Translations under genes and position numbers: made by a program
In this document: piece after piece, positions 62,174 through 64,000 of the stretch
Layout of the letters: every line of letters begins with the position of its first letter
Numbering within the stretch: position 1 is the first letter of the stretch
Assembly (NCBI GenBank): GCA_963738425.1
Contig: CAVTWT010000015.1
Coordinates: forward strand, 62,001 to 126,000
Source: CADEEN01 sp963738425
Lineage (GTDB): Bacteria > Pseudomonadota > Gammaproteobacteria > Burkholderiales > Burkholderiaceae_C
Direction: 5' to 3'
DNA length: 64,000 nucleotides
Notes under the pieces: generated by a model
What the model saw: the letters and a program-made list of their open reading frames with translations, nothing else
What the model was told of the DNA's origin: nothing
Databases searched by the model: none

Positions 62174-63199
62174 ATGCCGCCTGTTGACGCCAGCACCGCA
62201 CCGACCACGCCCGCCAGCGCGGGCGTGGTCGTTATCGGCCGCAACGAAGGCAGCCGCTTGCTGGCCGTGCTACGCGAGCTGCAACGACAGCCGCGGCCCC
62301 TGTTGTATGTCGACTCCGGCTCCAGCGACGGCAGCGCGGACAACGTGCAGGCGCTCGGCATCGCCGTGCTGCGGCTCGATCCATCGCGGCCGTTTTCGGC
62401 GGCACGCGCCCGCAACGAAGGCGCCCAGGCGCTGCTGCAACAACATCCGGCGCTGGCCTACCTGCAATTCCTCGACGGCGACTGCTTCATGGCGCCGGGC
62501 TGGCTCGATGCGGCCGAGGCCGCGTTGCGCGCCGACCCGAAGTGCGCCCTCGTCCTCGGCCACCAGAGCGAGCAGCACCCGCAGGCCTCGATCTACAACC
62601 TGTTGTTCGCACTCGAATGGCGCTCGGCCAGTGGCCCGCTGACCAACTTCGGCCACCTGATCGGCAACATGATGGTGCGGCGAACCGTGTTCGAAGCGCT
62701 CGGCGGCTTCCGGCCCGAGGTCATCGCCGGCGAGGACTCGGAATTCGGTGTGCGTGTTGGCCTGGCCGGCCACGGGGCGCGAAAGCTCGATGTCCCGATG
62801 GCCGTCCACGACGCCAACGTGCACCATTTCTCGCAGTGGTGGCGGCGCGCCGTGCGCGCCGGCCACGCCATTGGCCAGCGCGCGCAACTGCATGCTGCCG
62901 GGCCGCTGCGCGATTGCGCGAAGGAGCGCCGCAGCACCTGGTTCTGGGGCCTGATGTCGCTGGCCTTCGTGCTGCTGGCGCCGGCGACGAATGGCCTGTC
63001 GCTGCTGCTGCTGCTCGCCGGCTGTCTTACACTCGGTTGGCGCATTGCGAAGTTTCGCTTGAGCGTCGGCGACGACCAGCGCGAAGCGCGGCTGTACGCC
63101 GCCTTCACCGTGCTGGGCAAGTACGCCAACGGCCTGGGGTTGCTGAAGTACCACTTCAATCGCATGCGCGGCCGCGTGCGGATCATCGAATACAAATAG
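62174..63199 (+). CDS. Family 2 glycosyltransferase, membrane-associated
   Basis: 341 residues. GT-A fold: GVVVIGRNEGSRLLAVL, LLYVDSGSSDGSADN, FLDGDCFMAPGWL (DxD), GNMMVRRTVFEALGGF, and GEDSEFGVRV (acid base). QWWRRAVRAGHAIGQ is the Q-x2-R-W-like acceptor motif of processive or polymerising GT2 enzymes. Two C-terminal membrane helices (about 255-290, WGLMSLAFVLLAPATNGLSLLLLLAG). Followed after 36 bases by a sugar-type oxidoreductase, suggesting the left end of an exopolysaccharide or glycan gene cluster that continues beyond the window. Confidence 0.88.
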   Translation: MPPVDASTAPTTPASAGVVVIGRNEGSRLLAVLRELQRQPRPLLYVDSGSSDGSADNVQALGIAVLRLDPSRPFSAARARNEGAQALLQQHPALAYLQFLDGDCFMAPGWLDAAEAALRADPKCALVLGHQSEQHPQASIYNLLFALEWRSASGPLTNFGHLIGNMMVRRTVFEALGGFRPEVIAGEDSEFGVRVGLAGHGARKLDVPMAVHDANVHHFSQWWRRAVRAGHAIGQRAQLHAAGPLRDCAKERRSTWFWGLMSLAFVLLAPATNGLSLLLLLAGCLTLGWRIAKFRLSVGDDQREARLYAAFTVLGKYANGLGLLKYHFNRMRGRVRIIEYK

Positions 63200-63235
63200 T
63201 CAGACGACCGCCGCATCAAACCGGCCTTCGCCACC

Positions 63236-64000
63236 ATGACCCAAAAGAATCACCGCGTCGGCCTGCTGGGAGCCGGCTACATCGTCGAGGCGCATGTCAA
63301 GGCCGTGCGCGCGCTGCCGAACACGACGCTGGCCGCGGTCTGCGACGTCTCGAAAAGCCGCGCCGAAGCCGCCGCCACGGCCCACGGCATCCCCGGCTTC
63401 TTCACGTCGGTGCAGGACATGCTGCGCTCGGGGGTCGACGCGGTGCATGTGCTGGTGCCGCCGCAGTTGCACACCGACCTGGCGCGCCAGGTGCTGGAAG
63501 GCGGCGCCCATGCACTGATCGAAAAGCCGATGGGCACGTCGGCCGCGGCCTGCCACGCGCTGGCCGATCTGGCCGAAGCCAAAGGCTTGCGCCTGGGCGT
63601 CAGCCACAACTTCCTCTTCATGCCGGCCTACGAAAAGCTGCGTGAGCACTTGCGCGACGGCACCATCGGCCGCCTGGACCATGTCTCGCTGCGCTGGCTG
63701 TACCCACTCGGCCTGGTGCAGTTCGGGCCGTTCAACAACTGGATCCTGCGCGCCGAGCCGAACGTGCTGCTCGAACTCGGCTCGCACCTGGCCGCGTTCA
63801 TGGTAGATCTCGTCGGCATCCCGGAAGAGCTGCACGCCATCGCGGCGAATCCGATCGACCTGCCCGGCGCGCAGCGCGTCTTCCGCCACTGGAGCGTGCT
63901 GGCGCGCAAGGGGCCGACGGGCCTCAGCTTCGAGCTCTCGGCCACGCCGGGCCAGGTCGACCGCAGCGTCAGCGTGCGCGGCCTCGCTGCCTGCGCGCGC
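63236..64000 (+). CDS. Gfo/Idh/MocA family oxidoreductase, truncated by window edge
   Basis: 255 codons are present and the frame runs off the right edge. Starts MTQKNHRVGLLGAGYIVEAHVKAV with the Rossmann Gly motif; the Glu-Lys-Pro signature is in ALIEKPMGTSAAACH, and GVSHNFLFMPAYEKLRE and LELGSHLAAFMVDL cover the start of the substrate domain, with the catalytic-type His in GSH. NAD(P)-dependent oxidation, reduction or epimerisation of a sugar or nucleotide sugar. The same strand and 36-base spacing to the glycosyltransferase suggest a shared glycan operon. Distinct from the homologue at 46657. Confidence 0.88.
   Translation, partial: MTQKNHRVGLLGAGYIVEAHVKAVRALPNTTLAAVCDVSKSRAEAAATAHGIPGFFTSVQDMLRSGVDAVHVLVPPQLHTDLARQVLEGGAHALIEKPMGTSAAACHALADLAEAKGLRLGVSHNFLFMPAYEKLREHLRDGTIGRLDHVSLRWLYPLGLVQFGPFNNWILRAEPNVLLELGSHLAAFMVDLVGIPEELHAIAANPIDLPGAQRVFRHWSVLARKGPTGLSFELSATPGQVDRSVSVRGLAACAR

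Overview
This window is high-GC (roughly 68-70% by eye) bacterial chromosome. Gene content and order point to a betaproteobacterium of the order Burkholderiales, perhaps the Rubrivivax/Leptothrix/Ideonella group: an atpIBEFHAGDC operon with a proton-type c subunit, a methionine synthase without its homocysteine module and preceded by an SAH riboswitch, type-2 pyrF, purB, GC-rich dispersed hairpin repeats, and many PAS-rich hybrid kinases. The genus is an inference and cannot be fixed from the sequence alone.

Layout. 1-1061: the 3' part of an unrecognised, lower-GC gene and a hairpin. 1082-3726: an orphan efflux adaptor lipoprotein, a doubtful small ORF over a repeat, and an FAD monooxygenase. 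3896-6984: a patatin/POTRA/barrel protein and a VapBC-type toxin-antitoxin pair with a clear promoter. 6989-11948: a tightly overlapping signalling operon (pseudo-receiver, three-PAS hybrid kinase, DUF3995 membrane protein, OmpR-type regulator). 12071-17281: a stand-alone LanC-like protein, a glycine-zipper protein, metH with an SAH riboswitch, and a TRIC channel. 17416-21381: LemA with two TPM-domain proteins, then isochorismatase, GlxA-type regulator and Rieske ferredoxin. 21402-26936: PPK2, AlkD, GST, a hydrolase, a DUF6544-like protein, a 168-bp palindromic MITE-like element and a nucleoside hydrolase. 26937-29347: a lower-GC accessory patch with three unknown genes. 29348-31743: a kinase-like protein and two glycosyltransferases of the TIGR04282/TIGR04283 type. 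31871-38974: F1Fo ATP synthase. 39089-42387: DUF2062, ScsB-like DsbD and a redoxin. 42456-54571: an 11-gene sugar uptake and oxidation operon, with a divergent LacI regulator (54632-55699). 55765-64000: rhodanese, a second large hybrid kinase, pyrF, purB, a glycosyltransferase and a truncated Gfo/Idh oxidoreductase.

How genes work together. The 42-54 kb operon reads as a non-phosphorylative pentose route. A CUT1 ABC importer brings sugar in; a mutarotase, a XylB-like SDR dehydrogenase, an SMP-30 lactonase and an L-arabinonate-type dehydratase convert aldose to 2-keto-3-deoxy acid; an HpcH/HpaI aldolase then cleaves it to pyruvate and an aldehyde. The LacI protein probably acts at a palindrome in the divergent promoter. 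The substrate (L-arabinose or D-xylose) is inferred from family resemblance.

Sequence quality. Eleven conserved genes carry 17 apparent single-base frameshifts, mostly in short homopolymers. These include the essential atpA and atpD. I treat them as sequencing indels and annotate the genes across them as intact. Several long apparent fusions disappear once this is accepted.
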